Under the pieces are notes generated by a model that had not been told where the DNA came from, searched no databases, and saw only the letters and a program-made list of their open reading frames with translations. Position numbers and translations under genes: made by a program. Of a stretch of 64,000 nt of DNA, positions 52,762-61,091 are shown in pieces. The DNA comes from Altererythrobacter sp. ZODW24 (GTDB lineage Bacteria; Pseudomonadota; Alphaproteobacteria; Sphingomonadales; Sphingomonadaceae): contig NZ_CP031155.1 in NCBI RefSeq assembly GCF_003344885.1, forward strand, positions 2,559,327 through 2,623,326, in the 5' to 3' direction. The first letter of the stretch is position 1. Each line of letters starts with the position of its first letter.

Positions 52762-52787
52762 CCTATGTAAAAGATATTTTACATAGG
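52762..52787 (+). promoter_or_regulatory. Perfect 26-bp palindromic operator before membrane-protein/XRE pair
   Basis: CCTATGTAAAA (52762-52772) and TTTTACATAGG (52777-52787) are perfect reverse complements with a 4-bp spacer. The right arm overlaps the AGGAG ribosome site of the gene at 52794. Bound XRE repressor would cover promoter -10 and leader. Confidence 0.75.
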
Positions 52788-52793
52788 AGTTGA

Positions 52794-53201
52794 ATGATGT
52801 CGTTTCGTGAAAAGTCCGCTTGGACGATGGCCTTGGTGATGATTGTCACCGGCGTATTTTATGCGTGGCTGGTTTCCCATGCCCCGATGGCTCCTGTCAT
52901 CGGACCGCTTCTCCCTTATGTGCTTGCGGTAATTGTCCTCTCGGTCGTGCTGCAAATTTTGCTCGCGATCTTGTCCCCTAAAGAGGCGAACGCCGCTGCT
53001 GATGAGCGTGAGAAGCTGGTGATTGCCCGCGCCGGTCATTGGTCGGGGATGATCTTGGCTGTGCTGCTGATGCTTGCGGGCGGGACCTATGTTGTGCATC
53101 CAAATGGTAACATGCTGTTCCACCATATTCTTGGCGCATTGATTGCCGCGCAAACCGCTGAATATCTGTTCCAGATTTACTTCCTGCGGCGCGCGATCTG
53201 A
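52794..53201 (+). CDS. Small four-helix membrane protein paired with XRE repressor
   Basis: A 135-aa membrane protein with four hydrophobic segments (WTMALVMIVTGVFYAWLVSH, PYVLAVIVLSVVLQILLAIL, GMILAVLLMLAGGTYVV and HHILGALIAAQTAEYLFQIY). The loop after helix 2 carries the polar KEANAAADEREKL motif. No function is known. It is translated from an AGGAG overlapping a strong operator, and the XRE gene follows two bases after the stop. The pair resembles the common bacterial unit of a membrane protein plus small Cro/CI-type regulator. Confidence 0.8.
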   Translation: MMSFREKSAWTMALVMIVTGVFYAWLVSHAPMAPVIGPLLPYVLAVIVLSVVLQILLAILSPKEANAAADEREKLVIARAGHWSGMILAVLLMLAGGTYVVHPNGNMLFHHILGALIAAQTAEYLFQIYFLRRAI

Positions 53202-53202
53202 C

Positions 53203-53421
53203 GTGGCTGCAAAACCGCCAATCACAAATCGGGTGCGCGAATTGCGGGAGGAGCATGGGCAGATGAGCCAGGTTGCGCTTGGTGAGGCTGTGGGTGTCAC
53301 TCGCCAGACCATCATCGCGATTGAGCAAGGCCGCTATTCCCCCAGTCTTGAGACGAGCTTCCGGATTTCCCGACTGTTCGGCGTGGGGCTCGAAGATGTC
53401 TTCGGGTGGGAAGGCGAATAG
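53203..53421 (+). CDS. Small XRE/Cro-type repressor (72 aa)
   Basis: A 72-aa protein that is nearly all helix-turn-helix: NRVRELREEHGQMSQVALGE, then AVGVTRQTIIAIEQGRYSPS, ending EDVFGWEGE. It matches the small YgzD-like XRE group, which usually represses its own operon. The start is a GTG at 53203, one base after the stop of the membrane-protein gene. It presumably binds the two TGTAAAA-type palindromes upstream. hrpB starts four bases after its stop. Confidence 0.9.
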   Translation: MAAKPPITNRVRELREEHGQMSQVALGEAVGVTRQTIIAIEQGRYSPSLETSFRISRLFGVGLEDVFGWEGE

Positions 53422-53424
53422 CGC

Positions 53425-55854
53425 TTGGCTGATCTTCCGATCCAAGCGGTACTGCCGCGCATTCTGGTAGCGCTAAGCGAGCATGGCTCGGCAGTCCTGA
53501 TTGCGCCTCCGGGAGCGGGTAAGACCACGGCCGTCGCGCCGGCGTTGCTGGATCAGAAATGGTGCACCGGCGAGATCATCCTGCTCAGTCCGCGCCGCGT
53601 TGCGGCTCGTGCTGCGGCGGAACGAATGGCTGAAATGCTGGGTGAGAAGCCGGGCGAGACCATCGGCTATCTGACGCGCATGGACAGCAAGAAGTTCGCG
53701 AAAACGCGCGTGCTGGTCATGACAGAAGCGATCTTCGTGAACCGTATATTGGATGACCCGGAATTGTCCGGTGTCAGTGCGGTGCTGTTCGACGAGGCGC
53801 ATGAGCGGCATTTGGACAGTGACCTCGGCCTCGCTTTGGCGATTGAGAGCAAGCAGGTCTTGCGCGACGATCTCCGCGTGTTGGTGATGTCGGCCACGAT
53901 TGATGGCGCACGCTTTTCGAAATTGCTGGGTGATAGTGTTCCGGTGATCCAGAGCGAAGGCAAAGCCTATCCGCTGGAATTTCGCTGGCTGGGATCATCG
54001 CCGGACAAGCGCGTCGAGGACAGCATGGCCGCCGCGATCACAATTGCATGGCGGGAGCAGGAAGGTGATATTCTCGCTTTCCTACCCGGTGTTCGCGAGA
54101 TCAAGCGAGTGCGCGAACGGCTGGTCGAACGGTTCAAGGATGTGCCGGTCTTGCCGCTGCATGGACAGGTTCAACCTGCCGATCAGCGCGCTGCCATCCG
54201 CAAGGACAAAGATGGCCGCCGGCGCATTGTGCTCGCCACCGCTATTGCCGAAACTTCGCTGACTTTGGACGGAGTAAGGGTGGTGGTGGATAGCGGCCTA
54301 TCGCGCCGCGCCGAGTATGACCGCGCAGCAGGTACGACGCATCTGATCACCGAACGAACAAGTCAGGCCGCCGCTACCCAACGTGCTGGACGAGCTGCGA
54401 GACTTGGTCCCGGCGTCGCATATCGTCTGTGGGAAGAGGCCGCCCATCCGGGACGCCCAGCGTTTGATCCGCCTGAGATAGAAACCGCCGACCTAACGCC
54501 GCTTGTCTTGTCGCTCGCCAAATGGGGAACGGACGATCCGGCTTCCTTGGCTTGGCTCGACACGCCGCCAGAGGCATCGATTGCGGCAGCGCGTGACCGG
54601 TTGGCAAAACTAGGTGCGCTGGATGCATCAGGAAAGGTCACACCGCAGGGGAACCAGGTCGCCAGCCTGCCGATGGATCCGGTGCAGGCGGCGATGGTAC
54701 TTTTCGGCGCAGAAGCCGGGCAAGCGATCGATGCGGCGCGGATTGCATTGCTGTTGCAAGAACGCGGGTTGGGCGGACGCGGCGAAGACTTGCTGCACCG
54801 CCTCAGTCGGTGGAACACAGACAATGGTTCACGCGCTTCTGCTTCGCGTAAGTTGGCGGATCGCTGGGCAAAACTGGCAGAGCGCCTTACATCCCGCGCA
54901 GATACTGGCGAGATCAGCCCGGCGTTGTTTCTGGCGATGGCTCTGCCAGACAACATTGCGAAGTCACGCGATAATACGGGTGAGAACTGGATCTCGGCTG
55001 GCGGGCGCGGGTTCTTTCTCGACTCGGCGTCATCGCTGGCGCGCGCCGAATGGTTGGTCATCGGTGATGCACAGGGACAGGCTAAGGGTGCGCGCATAAC
55101 GTCGGCTGCGGCTCTTACTTCGCAGGAAGTCGAAGACAGCCTCGGCCATCTGATCGAACGTAGGTCGGTACTTAATTGGAACGCAGCTGAAAAGCGCGTC
55201 GAGGCGCGGTTGGAACGGCGGTTGGGTGCGATTACACTCGTGACCGGGCCTGATGGCTCACCTGATCCCGGCGCAATTAGCGCGCTATTGATCGAGAAGG
55301 CGAAAGAAGGGCTGGCGGATTTGTTGCCGGAGGGCTTGATGGCCCGCGCCAAGCATACGGGCATCGAATCGCTGTCATTGGAAGCGCTGAGGGATTCAGC
55401 AGAAATTTGGCTGACCCCATTGCTCTCCGGTCGCCGGAATTTGGATATCGCGCCCCATACATTGGCGGACGCGTTGCTCGGTCAACTTGATTGGGACAGC
55501 AAGCAGACGCTCGACCGGCTTGCTCCGCGTGAATTCAAATCGCCCGCAGGTTCGGTCTACAAAATTGACTATGCAAGCGATGATGCTCCTTCTGTAGAAG
55601 TACGTGTTCAGGCTCTGTTTGGTCTAGATAAGCATCCGATGATTGGTGACACGCCGTTGCTGCTTAAGCTCACAAGTCCCGCTGGCCGTCCGATACAGTC
55701 GACCCGCGATCTGACAGGTTTCTGGCGCGGTAGCTGGGCCGACGTGGCGAAGGACATGAAGGGCCGGTACCCGCGGCATCGCTGGCCCAATCAGCCGTGG
55801 ACTGAAAAGCCTAGCCTGAAGACGAAGAATGCCTTTTCACGCGAGCAAAGCTGA
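53425..55854 (+). CDS. hrpB: ATP-dependent helicase HrpB
   Basis: An 809-aa DEAH-box helicase. Walker A is APPGAGKTT, the DEAH box is FDEAHERHLDSDLG, motif III is VMSATIDG, and motif VI is ATQRAGRAARLGPG. The C-terminal HrpB-specific domain with the PRHRWPNQPW ending is present. Cellular role is not established; HrpB is a putative RNA helicase. The start is TTG at 53425, giving MADLPIQAVLPRI, which fits the family; no ATG fits. It follows the XRE gene directly and might be read through from it. Confidence 0.93.
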   Translation: MADLPIQAVLPRILVALSEHGSAVLIAPPGAGKTTAVAPALLDQKWCTGEIILLSPRRVAARAAAERMAEMLGEKPGETIGYLTRMDSKKFAKTRVLVMTEAIFVNRILDDPELSGVSAVLFDEAHERHLDSDLGLALAIESKQVLRDDLRVLVMSATIDGARFSKLLGDSVPVIQSEGKAYPLEFRWLGSSPDKRVEDSMAAAITIAWREQEGDILAFLPGVREIKRVRERLVERFKDVPVLPLHGQVQPADQRAAIRKDKDGRRRIVLATAIAETSLTLDGVRVVVDSGLSRRAEYDRAAGTTHLITERTSQAAATQRAGRAARLGPGVAYRLWEEAAHPGRPAFDPPEIETADLTPLVLSLAKWGTDDPASLAWLDTPPEASIAAARDRLAKLGALDASGKVTPQGNQVASLPMDPVQAAMVLFGAEAGQAIDAARIALLLQERGLGGRGEDLLHRLSRWNTDNGSRASASRKLADRWAKLAERLTSRADTGEISPALFLAMALPDNIAKSRDNTGENWISAGGRGFFLDSASSLARAEWLVIGDAQGQAKGARITSAAALTSQEVEDSLGHLIERRSVLNWNAAEKRVEARLERRLGAITLVTGPDGSPDPGAISALLIEKAKEGLADLLPEGLMARAKHTGIESLSLEALRDSAEIWLTPLLSGRRNLDIAPHTLADALLGQLDWDSKQTLDRLAPREFKSPAGSVYKIDYASDDAPSVEVRVQALFGLDKHPMIGDTPLLLKLTSPAGRPIQSTRDLTGFWRGSWADVAKDMKGRYPRHRWPNQPWTEKPSLKTKNAFSREQS

Positions 55855-55870
55855 CTTAAAGGCTTAATCC

Positions 55871-56149
55871 ATGTCAGCACGTATCTATCAACGCCCGATG
55901 AGCGCCATGCAATCTGGTCAGGCCCGGACCAATCAATGGGTGCTCGAATTCGAAGCGTCTGAGGCGAAGAAGCCTGATCCGTTGATGGGCTGGGCCGGCA
56001 GCGGCGATACGCAGGCGCAAGTAAGCCTTAGCTTTCCTGACGCGAAGACCGCCAGCGCCTATGCAGAGAAATACGGAATTGCGGCGCGCATAATTCCCAC
56101 ACCGGCAAAGACGTTGAAGCTGCAGGCATACGCCGACAATTTTCGGTAA
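55871..56149 (+). CDS. NDUFS4-type complex I accessory subunit
   Basis: A 92-aa protein of the ETC complex I subunit family. MSARIYQRPMSAMQSGQART starts the conserved region and PLMGWAGSGDTQAQVSLSFP is diagnostic, followed by EKYGIAARIIPTPAKT. In alphaproteobacteria it is an accessory subunit of NADH:ubiquinone oxidoreductase on the matrix-equivalent (cytoplasmic) side, homologous to mitochondrial NDUFS4. It stands apart from the nuo operon, as usual. Confidence 0.95.
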   Translation: MSARIYQRPMSAMQSGQARTNQWVLEFEASEAKKPDPLMGWAGSGDTQAQVSLSFPDAKTASAYAEKYGIAARIIPTPAKTLKLQAYADNFR

Positions 56150-56197
56150 GGCCTTCCGGCCTTGCCAACCCCTGCATCAATCGCCATATGCCCGCCC

Positions 56198-56285
56198 GGG
56201 AGTCGGGTGGACGTTTGCGTTCGTTAACCTGGTCAGGTCCGGAAGGAAGCAGCCATCCCGGATTGCGGCGGGTCGCTCGGCTCCT
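56198..56285 (+). ncRNA. ffs: Signal recognition particle RNA (4.5S-type)
   Basis: The apical SRP hallmark GGTCAGGTCCGGAAGGAAGC is intact around 56231-56250. The basal stem pairs GGAGTCGGGTG (from 56199) with CGCTCGGCTCC (ending 56284), allowing wobbles, and TTTTT follows as terminator. The RNA joins Ffh to target membrane proteins to Sec. The 5' end is approximate. Its position before dnaX is conserved. Confidence 0.93.
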
Positions 56286-56350
56286 TTTTCCACCCCGCAC
56301 TTACTGATTGCCGCTGACAAGGCGCGCGCCATTCCCTACCTTGTTAGGTG

Positions 56351-58135
56351 ATGAGCGAATCCGACACACCCGATCTAGATGAAACCCCCTCCGCTGAAGA
56401 GCTGGAGGCTGCTGGTCAGTCTGCCATGTTCGGAGGTGAGGCAGCGTCTGCAGAGCCCAAACCTGCCCCAGTCGCTCCTGCAAAGGCTGGTGATCAGGCT
56501 GGTGATCAGACTGGCGACTCGGCCCAGCCATACCGCGTGCTCGCGCGCAAATATCGTCCCCAGACCTTTAGCGAGTTGATCGGGCAAGAGCCCATGGTCC
56601 GCACGCTCGGCAATGCGATTGAGCGGGACCGGCTGGCGCATGCATTCTTGATGACTGGCGTTCGCGGGGTCGGCAAAACCTCGACTGCGCGGCTGATTGC
56701 TAAGGCGCTCAACTGTGTCGGGCCTGACGGGCAGGGCGGACCGACCATCGATCCATGCGGCCAGTGCGAACCCTGCGTGGCGATTGCCGAAGGTCGCCAC
56801 ATGGATGTGATCGAGATGGATGCCGCCAGCCACACCGGCGTGGACGACGTGCGCGAGATCATCGAAGCGGTGCGCTATGCCGCCGTATCGGCACGTTACA
56901 AAATCTACATTATCGATGAAGTTCACATGCTGTCGCGCAATGCTTTCAATGCGTTGCTCAAGACGCTTGAGGAACCGCCTGCGCATGTGAAATTTCTGTT
57001 CGCCACCACAGAAGTCGACAAATTGCCCGTTACGGTGCTCAGCCGGACGCAGCGGTTTGACCTGCGGCGGATCAGTGCACCGATGTTGCAAGACCACTTC
57101 GCCAAAATCTGCAAGATGGAAGGTGTCGAGGCCGAGGCTGAGGCGCTCGCGATGATTGCCAACGCCGCCGAAGGTTCTGTGCGTGACGGTCTGTCGATCT
57201 TGGACCAAGCCATCGCTCACGCCGATCTCGGCGGTGATGGTAAGGTCTTGGCAGACCGCGTTCGCGATATGCTTGGGCTGGCTGATAAGGGCGGGCAGCG
57301 GCGTTTGCTGACCGCGATGCTCGAAGGGGAAGCGCCCGCTCTGCTGGAGGAAATCCACAAGCAGCATTCGCTTGGCGTTGAACCGCTCTCGCTGATGCGC
57401 GGGGTGATGGATCTCGTACACAAGATCACCGTCGCGCAGATCGGTGGTAGCGAATCCGACGCGCCGACACAGGAAGAACGTGATGCGATTCAGACTTGGT
57501 CTGAAAGGCTGAAGGCGGCGCAGCTGCACCGCCTGTGGCAATTGCTGATGAAGGGCCATGACGAAGTGCGCGGCGCGCCCGATCCATTGGTCGCGGCGCA
57601 GATGGCACTTCTGCGCGTATTGCACGCCTCCGACATGCCGGACCCGGGCAGCCTTGTGAAACAGCTCAAGGAAATGATGGCCACTGCGCCAGCGCCGCAA
57701 GCGAGTGGTGAGGGCGCTCCGGCTGCTTCGGCACCGCAAGCGCTTGATTGGCGGGAGCTGGTCGAGCGGATCGAATATAAGTTCCTCGGCCTTGGATCGC
57801 GTTTGCGTATGCAAGTCCGCCCGATCACGGTGGAGCGCGGCAAGCTCGCCTATTCGCTGGCAGACGGCTTCTCAGATGATTTCACCAGCGAACTACGCGA
57901 TGCGCTGAACCAGACCACCGGCGATGCTTGGCACGTGACCCTGCAAGATGTCGCAGGCGAACCCACGCTGGTCGAACGCGAAGCGCTGGAACGTGCGGAG
58001 GCTATCGAGCGTTTGAAAAACGATCCCCTAGTGGCCGCCACAATGGCCGCATTCCCCGGCGCACGGCTGGTCGATGAAGACCCGCGCGATGCGCCCGACA
58101 CGAATAACGCTCCCCCGTGGAGCCAATCAGCATAA
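56351..58135 (+). CDS. dnaX: DNA polymerase III subunit gamma/tau
   Basis: A 594-aa clamp-loader ATPase. An acidic 60-residue lead with repeats of GDQ precedes YRVLARKYRPQTFSELIGQE. Walker A is GVRGVGKTSTA, and zinc cysteines occur in LNCVGPDG and DPCGQCEPC. The DEVHMLS box is the Walker B, and SRTQRFDLRRI is sensor 1. The tau tail is present (about 430-594), ending NNAPPWSQSA. ATG at 56351 is used; a GTG immediately before (56348) is an alternative. It sits between SRP RNA and ybaB, as commonly seen. Confidence 0.95.
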   Translation: MSESDTPDLDETPSAEELEAAGQSAMFGGEAASAEPKPAPVAPAKAGDQAGDQTGDSAQPYRVLARKYRPQTFSELIGQEPMVRTLGNAIERDRLAHAFLMTGVRGVGKTSTARLIAKALNCVGPDGQGGPTIDPCGQCEPCVAIAEGRHMDVIEMDAASHTGVDDVREIIEAVRYAAVSARYKIYIIDEVHMLSRNAFNALLKTLEEPPAHVKFLFATTEVDKLPVTVLSRTQRFDLRRISAPMLQDHFAKICKMEGVEAEAEALAMIANAAEGSVRDGLSILDQAIAHADLGGDGKVLADRVRDMLGLADKGGQRRLLTAMLEGEAPALLEEIHKQHSLGVEPLSLMRGVMDLVHKITVAQIGGSESDAPTQEERDAIQTWSERLKAAQLHRLWQLLMKGHDEVRGAPDPLVAAQMALLRVLHASDMPDPGSLVKQLKEMMATAPAPQASGEGAPAASAPQALDWRELVERIEYKFLGLGSRLRMQVRPITVERGKLAYSLADGFSDDFTSELRDALNQTTGDAWHVTLQDVAGEPTLVEREALERAEAIERLKNDPLVAATMAAFPGARLVDEDPRDAPDTNNAPPWSQSA

Positions 58136-58145
58136 GGTATCCGAA

Positions 58146-58487
58146 ATGAAGTCGATGGAAGAAATGATTCAGGCCGCTCAGAAGGCTGCGGAAACAATCC
58201 AGCAGCAAATGGGTGAAACGCAGGCGAAGCTCGATGCGATCGAGGTCGAAGGTCAGTCCGGCGGCGGCCTCGTGAAAATCCGCTGCACTGCAAAGGGCCG
58301 TATCCTTGGTGTGAACATCGACGAAAGCCTGATGAAGCCCGAAGAAAAGCAGATGGTCGAAGACCTGGTCACCGCCGCCTTCAACGACGCACGCGACAAG
58401 GCGGACCGGATTTCAAATGAGGAAATGCAGAAGGTGCAAGGCGGCATGGGCCTGCCACCGGGCTTTAAGTTGCCGGGTATGGAGTGA
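58146..58487 (+). CDS. YbaB/EbfC family nucleoid-associated protein
   Basis: A 113-aa DNA-binding protein. The helix EEMIQAAQKAAETIQQQMGE is followed by SGGGLVKIRCTAKGRI and a C-terminal helix, ending GGMGLPPGFKLPGM, the family signature. It binds DNA as a dimer and probably shapes the nucleoid. The ATG at 58146 (MKSMEEMIQ) fits the family; the frame is open further upstream. It follows dnaX by ten bases; recR is not in the next position. Confidence 0.93.
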   Translation: MKSMEEMIQAAQKAAETIQQQMGETQAKLDAIEVEGQSGGGLVKIRCTAKGRILGVNIDESLMKPEEKQMVEDLVTAAFNDARDKADRISNEEMQKVQGGMGLPPGFKLPGME

Positions 58488-58510
58488 ACCCAAGCTAAGG
58501 AGAGCTAGAG

Positions 58511-59110
58511 ATGAGCATCAACGTCAAAGGTTTACGGAATAAGCCGCGCAATCTTGTCTCCGCTCTGGCAGCTTCAATGCTAGTCACTGCGTCGCCCGCT
58601 TTTGCTGACGAGCGCGATGTGGAAATGGAGGTCATTGAGGAAGGTGACCAGAAAACCCTAATCCAAAGTGTGTTGATAGCAGCACCAGTTGCTGACGTGT
58701 GGGCCGCGTTCACGACCGAGGACGGTTACACATCATGGGCCGTCCCCAACGTCAGAATCGATCTGCGAACCGGCGGTATGATGGAATCCAATTACTCGGC
58801 TGATTTCGTCGAGGGTGATCCGCAGAACATCAAAAACCAAATCATCGCGTATGTGCCAGAACGCTTGTTGGTTCTAAAAAACGTACAGGCTCCCGCAGGA
58901 TTTGCGTCGCGTGAGACGATGGACCGGCTGACGTCGGTATTCGAATTCGAAGCCATGTCAGACGGATCGACCAAGGTTACGATCCACGGAATAGGCTATG
59001 GCTCTGACGAAGAGTCTTTGAAGCTGATCGAGTTCTTCAAGATAGGAAACCAGTGGTCGTTCGAGCAGCTTCAGAAGTTGTTTGCGAATGAAGGAACTGT
59101 TCCCGACTAA
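58511..59110 (+). CDS. Exported SRPBCC/START-like protein
   Basis: A 199-aa secreted protein. A signal peptide (about 1-32, NLVSALAASMLVTASPAFAD) precedes an SRPBCC fold, with VLIAAPVADVWAAFTTEDGYT, then RIDLRTGGMMESNY and a C-terminal helix (SFEQLQKLFANEG). Such domains bind hydrophobic ligands in a deep pocket. It could carry or sense a lipid, which is notable next to the lipoxygenase operon that converges with it. AAGGAGAG precedes the ATG. Confidence 0.82.
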   Translation: MSINVKGLRNKPRNLVSALAASMLVTASPAFADERDVEMEVIEEGDQKTLIQSVLIAAPVADVWAAFTTEDGYTSWAVPNVRIDLRTGGMMESNYSADFVEGDPQNIKNQIIAYVPERLLVLKNVQAPAGFASRETMDRLTSVFEFEAMSDGSTKVTIHGIGYGSDEESLKLIEFFKIGNQWSFEQLQKLFANEGTVPD

Positions 59111-59114
59111 CAGC

Positions 59115-59141
59115 GTGCTAATCACAATCACACATTAGTAC
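59115..59141. terminator. Weak hairpin between convergent START-like and lipoxygenase genes
   Basis: GTGCTAAT (59115-59122) pairs with ATTAGTAC (59134-59141), with one G-T wobble. The right arm runs over the lipoxygenase stop codon region. No clear T-tract follows, so termination is uncertain. Confidence 0.3.
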
Positions 59142-61056
59142 TTTGCGGAATTCTTGATGGCCGCAGGTAAATGTAGCTGTTTCCGTGGGCGTCTTTTCCG
59201 CGCGCTTTGATTTCTTTTTCGATCCCGTCGAGCGTCTTCCCGAATTGCTTGAGGGGCGCCTTGACGGCGTCGTTTTTGAAGTAGTCTTGAACTGACCGGA
59301 GCCGTTTCGCAGCGGACGTATTTTTGTGGTACTTACCCAGCGTCGTATACTGCGAGCAAGCTAGAACGCTGAGCGTCTGCATGACTTCCTTAAAATGCGC
59401 TTCATTTGGCAAATACAACGAAACATCTGTGCTGCGATCGGTGAAGTAGTCGTGATAGATTCCGGCAGGAATGCTCGGCCCGAAGTCGGCTTGCGGGAAG
59501 TTTACCGCCGCATGCTGCACTGAACCCGTGAAGATGATTGCAGTAAGGGCCTGCGCCAAATAGCTGCGCGTCAGGATCGCGCCTGATAGCGTGTTGCCGT
59601 TCTGATATTCGCCGAGGCCTTGAATTTGACCCTCGGTCATGCAGGTTCGGGCCCAGGACTGTAGCTCGCAATCATTCCTGACGGCATCGTCATCAGCGTA
59701 GTGCACATTGACGTAACGGGCGATCCAATCGGCGGTCGCATTCCAGAGTTTGCAACCGTCTTCGAGGTAGGGATAATGGAAGTCCAGACCGGAACCGGAC
59801 GCATTGCCTGGCTCCGTGTGGCACACGTCAAAGCCAATTACCGCCGCGCCCTCCTTATCAGTGATCCCGATGCGCTCCATCCGGAAATGGCCGACACCGC
59901 GATTGGCGATGTTCCTCGGGAACATGCCCTCATTGAAGAGGTTGGAGACCTTCTCCGCTAACGCTGGATCGCGGGTCAGTGCGCTTTGATCGTAAAGGCC
60001 GAACGTTTCCTGCGCGAGCAGCTTCACGTTGGATGCCATGGTGCCGGCGAAGTTCAGGTCGAACACACCACCATGTTCGCTCTCCGGACTGATATTAATC
60101 AGGTCCGTTGTGGCGAAATCATTGATGTTGATCGTGCCTTCAAAATGCGGACGCAACAGCAAACTTACTGGGTGGATATAGCGTGGCAGGCATTTGCCAG
60201 TCGCGACTGCAAATGCTTCGACATACAGATGTGTCCGGCCAAGGTGCGTCACCAGTTGGTGATAATTGACATCCGCATTTTGGACGATGAATTTGGCAAC
60301 TTCCCAAGCTTCATCACCCGGAACGACGAACGCCGAATTTGCGCCACGTTTGATCAGGATAGCGACGGGTTTTAGATAACCGTCTTCAGCTGTAAAAAGT
60401 GCCTTAGGCTGATAGGCATAGCGCTGCCGCTGACCTTCGATATGATCTGGATTGTCGCTGCAATTGTCATTGTCTTCCAATACATCGAGCGACTGGTAGT
60501 CAGCGATGTAAAAGTCCGTGCCCGCCATCATGACATCTTTGAAATCAGCGTCATAACTGGATTTTTCGATCATGCAGGGGTTAACCCCGCCAACCCTCTG
60601 ATAAGCGAAATACTCGTCTGCGATTGATGTCAGGCCGACCTTATCCTTATCGCTCTCGACCGCGCCGACAGCCTTTGCCGCGAGCTGCAGGGACCAGAGC
60701 GATGCCGGATGCCATTCAAGTTGATCGTCGCGATTGAGAAAACGGCTGGCCAGATTTTCGACATCGTCAAAACCGGGGTCACTAGTGTCCTTCTTAGAGC
60801 CCGTTCTCATCAAGCCGAGGCCCTTTAGCGTAAGGCCATTCGGCGCGGCGACGCCTGATGGATAGCTCCATTCAATCGGCTTTCCAGCGAAGTCATATTC
60901 GTAAATCGGGTCGATGGACCCTGTTGCGCCGCCCGCGCAGGCTGCACTCACCGCAGAAACCGTGCCCTGAGCCTTTGCTGCAGCGGCAAATGGTAGGAGT
61001 GACATGCCCCCTAAGAGCGACCTGCGATTGATCGTCATATCGGTACGACTGGACAT
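59128..61056 (-). CDS. Tat-exported bacterial lipoxygenase
   Basis: A 642-aa lipoxygenase, a non-haem iron dioxygenase that adds O2 to polyunsaturated fatty acids. The core signature HQLVTHLGRTHLYVEAFAVA gives iron ligands His266 and His271. The second is QHAAVNF, giving His515 and Asn519. The chain ends in Val642, where most lipoxygenases have Ile as the last ligand. The N-terminus has a Tat motif (NRRSLLGG) and hydrophobic core ending AAAKAQG, so it is exported folded. There is no PLAT domain, as usual in bacteria. The ATG at 61056 has AAGGG upstream; a GTG at 61095 overlapping the previous gene is possible. It is third in an operon. Confidence 0.93.
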   Translation of the reverse strand: MSSRTDMTINRRSLLGGMSLLPFAAAAKAQGTVSAVSAACAGGATGSIDPIYEYDFAGKPIEWSYPSGVAAPNGLTLKGLGLMRTGSKKDTSDPGFDDVENLASRFLNRDDQLEWHPASLWSLQLAAKAVGAVESDKDKVGLTSIADEYFAYQRVGGVNPCMIEKSSYDADFKDVMMAGTDFYIADYQSLDVLEDNDNCSDNPDHIEGQRQRYAYQPKALFTAEDGYLKPVAILIKRGANSAFVVPGDEAWEVAKFIVQNADVNYHQLVTHLGRTHLYVEAFAVATGKCLPRYIHPVSLLLRPHFEGTININDFATTDLINISPESEHGGVFDLNFAGTMASNVKLLAQETFGLYDQSALTRDPALAEKVSNLFNEGMFPRNIANRGVGHFRMERIGITDKEGAAVIGFDVCHTEPGNASGSGLDFHYPYLEDGCKLWNATADWIARYVNVHYADDDAVRNDCELQSWARTCMTEGQIQGLGEYQNGNTLSGAILTRSYLAQALTAIIFTGSVQHAAVNFPQADFGPSIPAGIYHDYFTDRSTDVSLYLPNEAHFKEVMQTLSVLACSQYTTLGKYHKNTSAAKRLRSVQDYFKNDAVKAPLKQFGKTLDGIEKEIKARGKDAHGNSYIYLRPSRIPQSTNV

Positions 61057-61091
61057 AGATTTGGCCCTTATTCGAGGATGAATGTCGCGGC

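Noticed and set aside
54363-55364. 333-codon open frame antisense to hrpB
   Set aside because: Ser/Arg/Pro-rich composition typical of shadow frames; hrpB is intact across it.
56375-57814. 479-codon open frame antisense to dnaX
   Set aside because: dnaX has full family motifs on the plus strand; the antisense frame follows high-GC codon bias and has no recognisable domains.
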